Shown here: positions 62,207-64,000 of the stretch, piece by piece
How the letters are laid out: every line of letters starts with the position of its first letter
Position numbering within the stretch: position 1 is the stretch's first letter
Source: an uncultured Bacteroidales bacterium
GTDB lineage: Bacteria > Bacteroidota > Bacteroidia > Bacteroidales > F082
Direction: 5' to 3'
Assembly (NCBI GenBank): GCA_946405575.1
Contig: CAMJHP010000002.1
Location: forward strand, 1 to 64,000
DNA: 64,000 bases
Translations under genes and position numbers: made by a program
The notes under the pieces: model-generated
Seen by the model: the letters and a program-made list of their open reading frames with translations, nothing else
What the model was told of the DNA's origin: nothing
Database searches by the model: none

Positions 62207-62465
62207 AGCAGTAATTTTTTAATGGTTATTTGAGTATATAGTACTAGTCTGTTCCAAATTTGTTTCTATTGCCAAATTCTTATTCCACATTTTTAGTTCA
62301 ATTTTATTCATTATTACGTGCTTAAGTCACAATCTTGGCTTATAATATCTATTCTTCAAATCAGTTCTTCTCCAAAAACTAAATAATACAAATCCAATCT
62401 CAATTCTCAGCTTGATGGGCCAGCATCCGTTTCTTTTATAGCCAGCCCACCAAAGCCAAGGTGTT

Positions 62466-64000
62466 TCATTTATCGTTTACCACTACTCTAGCTACTTGTA
62501 TTGTGCCATCAGTAGCCATAACACGCAATATATAAATACCCTGTGGCAAACCTTCCACATTGATTTCATTAGTGCCAAGAACGGTTTTAATCTTTTGGCC
62601 AAGCGTATTAAACAACTGCACTTGAGTAACTTCCATACCTTCTAAATGGACAAAGCCTGTGGTAGGATTAGGATAGACGGCAAGAGCTTCTGTGCCACAT
62701 TCCAGTTTATCCACTACAGTAATGCCATCGGCGAACATGGGAATACCGTAGTCCTCATTGACTTCCCAAGCTTTGTATAGGCTGGGGCTTTCCTGCATGT
62801 CCACCCAAGTATTAAGGGCATCCACCATAATGTTAGTCGAAGTGGAACCTACCATCACGCTTGTTTCCAATTGGCACGGACCAGTAGGAAGAAATTCCGC
62901 ACATTCCGAGGCCAAACCCTGATTGTCGCCGAAAAGACCTGCTTGTCCGTAGTTGTTCCAAATATGGCCATAGCAGTTTTCCACCACGCAACCTTTCATG
63001 TTGTAACCCACTACGGAACCTTTGTATTCCATAAAACCATTCAACCCAGAAAGGACTTCAGCAAAGCAATTCTTTACCACGGCTTTGCCGCCCTGACTAT
63101 CTGATTCGTTGAAGCAAACAATCCCGCCAAACGACTGGGCGCTATACGAACCTTTAACGCTTCCATAGAAGAAGCAATTAACCACCTCTGCGTCGGCATA
63201 CCCGCCTTCCGAAAGGTTGTGATATACGATACCTCCTCCGTTCCTTGAAACCAAATAGTCATTATCACCATAGCAATAGGCGCAATTCCTTACAATGGAG
63301 TTTCTGTTCAATCCAACAATCATGCTACATTGGTCATCCCCTCCAGCCCTGATTTTTACCACACAACCGTCCACTACAGAGAGGGAATCGCAAATGCCCA
63401 CCAAACATCCATCAAAAAACTCGCCGCTGTTGATGTGATGGCCTGTAACAAACAAGCCTGTATTGACAACAAAGTCTTTCACGGTTCCGTGTTTAAGACA
63501 ACCGAACACGCCTATATCAAAAGCGGGATCAAAGTCAGGAGAATTATATGCGACATACAAGCCATCGATTGTATGACCGCCACCGTCAAAAGTACCCATG
63601 AAGGGATGTTCGCGGCTGCCGATGGGTGAAAAACGTCGATGCGCCCCGGCGTCAAGGTCGATGTCGCAAGTGAGCCTCACGGTACGCCCATCGAAATTGT
63701 CGGGCTCGCAGCCGTTCAGCCCGTTCACTGCGCTTATCAGCCAAGCCAAGCCTTCGGGCGTGGAGATTTCCGCATTGCCGTTGGCATCCATCACAAAGCC
63801 ATTAGGCTGCACTGTGACAGAATCAATCCATAAAGGATATTCTTCAATATAATGGGGCCATGGGTCTTTATTTCTTTCAATAGGTAACAATGAAAGGGCT
63901 TTCTCACAATTTATTAAATACAACTCGATGGATTCTGGTTTGTATTGTGCAAGTTTTCCTTTTGTTTTTATGCCATTATTTTCCATAGCCAAATATAGAT
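62466..64000 (-). CDS. T9SS protein with GLUG-type repeats, 5' end uncertain
   Basis: The frame is open to the window edge. An ATG at 63986 would give 506 aa, but that start lacks a signal peptide, so the true start may be beyond the window. GRTVRLTCDIDLDAGAHRRFSPIGSREHPFMGTFDGGGHTIDGLYV (about 102-150) is the classic opening of GLUG/adhesin-like beta-helix proteins, followed by repeated Cys/Gly rungs (VFGCLKHGTVKDFVVNTG, CLVGICDSLSVVDGCVVKI, CYGDNDYLVS). The end is a T9SS sorting domain AVYPNPTTGFVHLEGME...QGIYILRVMATDG. Surface protein of unknown ligand. Confidence 0.75.
   Translation of the reverse strand, partial: LYLAMENNGIKTKGKLAQYKPESIELYLINCEKALSLLPIERNKDPWPHYIEEYPLWIDSVTVQPNGFVMDANGNAEISTPEGLAWLISAVNGLNGCEPDNFDGRTVRLTCDIDLDAGAHRRFSPIGSREHPFMGTFDGGGHTIDGLYVAYNSPDFDPAFDIGVFGCLKHGTVKDFVVNTGLFVTGHHINSGEFFDGCLVGICDSLSVVDGCVVKIRAGGDDQCSMIVGLNRNSIVRNCAYCYGDNDYLVSRNGGGIVYHNLSEGGYADAEVVNCFFYGSVKGSYSAQSFGGIVCFNESDSQGGKAVVKNCFAEVLSGLNGFMEYKGSVVGYNMKGCVVENCYGHIWNNYGQAGLFGDNQGLASECAEFLPTGPCQLETSVMVGSTSTNIMVDALNTWVDMQESPSLYKAWEVNEDYGIPMFADGITVVDKLECGTEALAVYPNPTTGFVHLEGMEVTQVQLFNTLGQKIKTVLGTNEINVEGLPQGIYILRVMATDGTIQVARVVVNDK

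Noticed and set aside
63990-63997. TATATTTG as the promoter of the last T9SS gene
   Set aside because: It lies only 3 bases from the first ATG and the frame is open beyond it to the window edge, so it is probably inside the coding sequence.

Overview
The window reads as chromosome of a member of the Bacteroidales, probably an uncultured gut or rumen lineage. Evidence: promoters of the Bacteroidota type (TTG, 19-21 bp, TAnnTTTG); at least seven proteins ending in a type IX secretion (T9SS) sorting domain with a YPNP-like motif; TonB-dependent receptors with a carboxypeptidase-regulatory N-terminus; DUF4249, DUF3244 and GLPGLI-family proteins; a GG-type Bacteroidales peptide cluster. No rRNA, tRNA, CRISPR array, insertion sequence or integrase was seen. 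Nearly everything after 10.5 kb is on the minus strand.

Layout. 0.2-2.3 kb (+): a RloA/RloB-like ATPase and TOPRIM-like pair, probably defence, behind a promoter with a palindrome near its -33 region. 2.4-8.9 kb (-): a tight seven-gene A+T-rich operon with a complete branched-chain-amino-acid-type ABC transporter (LivG, LivF, a binding protein, LivH, LivM) interrupted by a stand-alone alanyl-tRNA-synthetase-like catalytic protein and an unknown four-helix membrane protein. This is the most unusual gene set here. 9.2-10.5 kb (+): a DUF4143-type ATPase. 10.7-23.8 kb (-): 'regulon A', a membrane TPR/HTH regulator followed by DUF3244 protein, lipoproteins, T9SS proteins, a YadA-head-like protein, a secreted hydrolase and a metallopeptidase. 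23.9-33.1 kb (-): a probable defence or stress island with a 1,897-aa KAP-like membrane NTPase, a Cys-rich membrane partner, and a protein combining an RNA polymerase alpha-CTD-like, a sigma region 4-like and two HARE-HTH-like segments. 33.2-39 kb (-): TonB receptor plus DUF4249 lipoprotein and small envelope proteins. 39.0-48.0 kb (-): a GG-Bacteroidales RiPP operon (precursor, GLPGLI protein, radical SAM maturase, second SPASM-type protein, C39-peptidase ABC exporter, very short HlyD-like protein, TonB-like outer-membrane protein). 48.2-54.1 kb (-): 'regulon B', a paralogous copy of the first four genes of regulon A, lying just upstream of the RiPP operon. 54.2-64 kb (-): lipoprotein and four T9SS proteins, including a gingipain-family (C25-like) protein that appears to lack its catalytic His.

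How the parts fit. Regulons A and B each begin with a regulator carrying a periplasmic TPR sensor, one membrane helix, a coiled coil and two HTH segments. Each then has, before the DUF3244 gene, two copies of TGGANWAAAGTTGGA in inverted orientation, 92-93 bp apart, with the proximal copy exactly 33 bp upstream of an identical TACTTTTGC -7 element. I infer that the regulators bind these sites and switch on envelope and secreted proteins; regulon B may extend into the RiPP genes. All functions are inferred from sequence reading alone; no database search was run.
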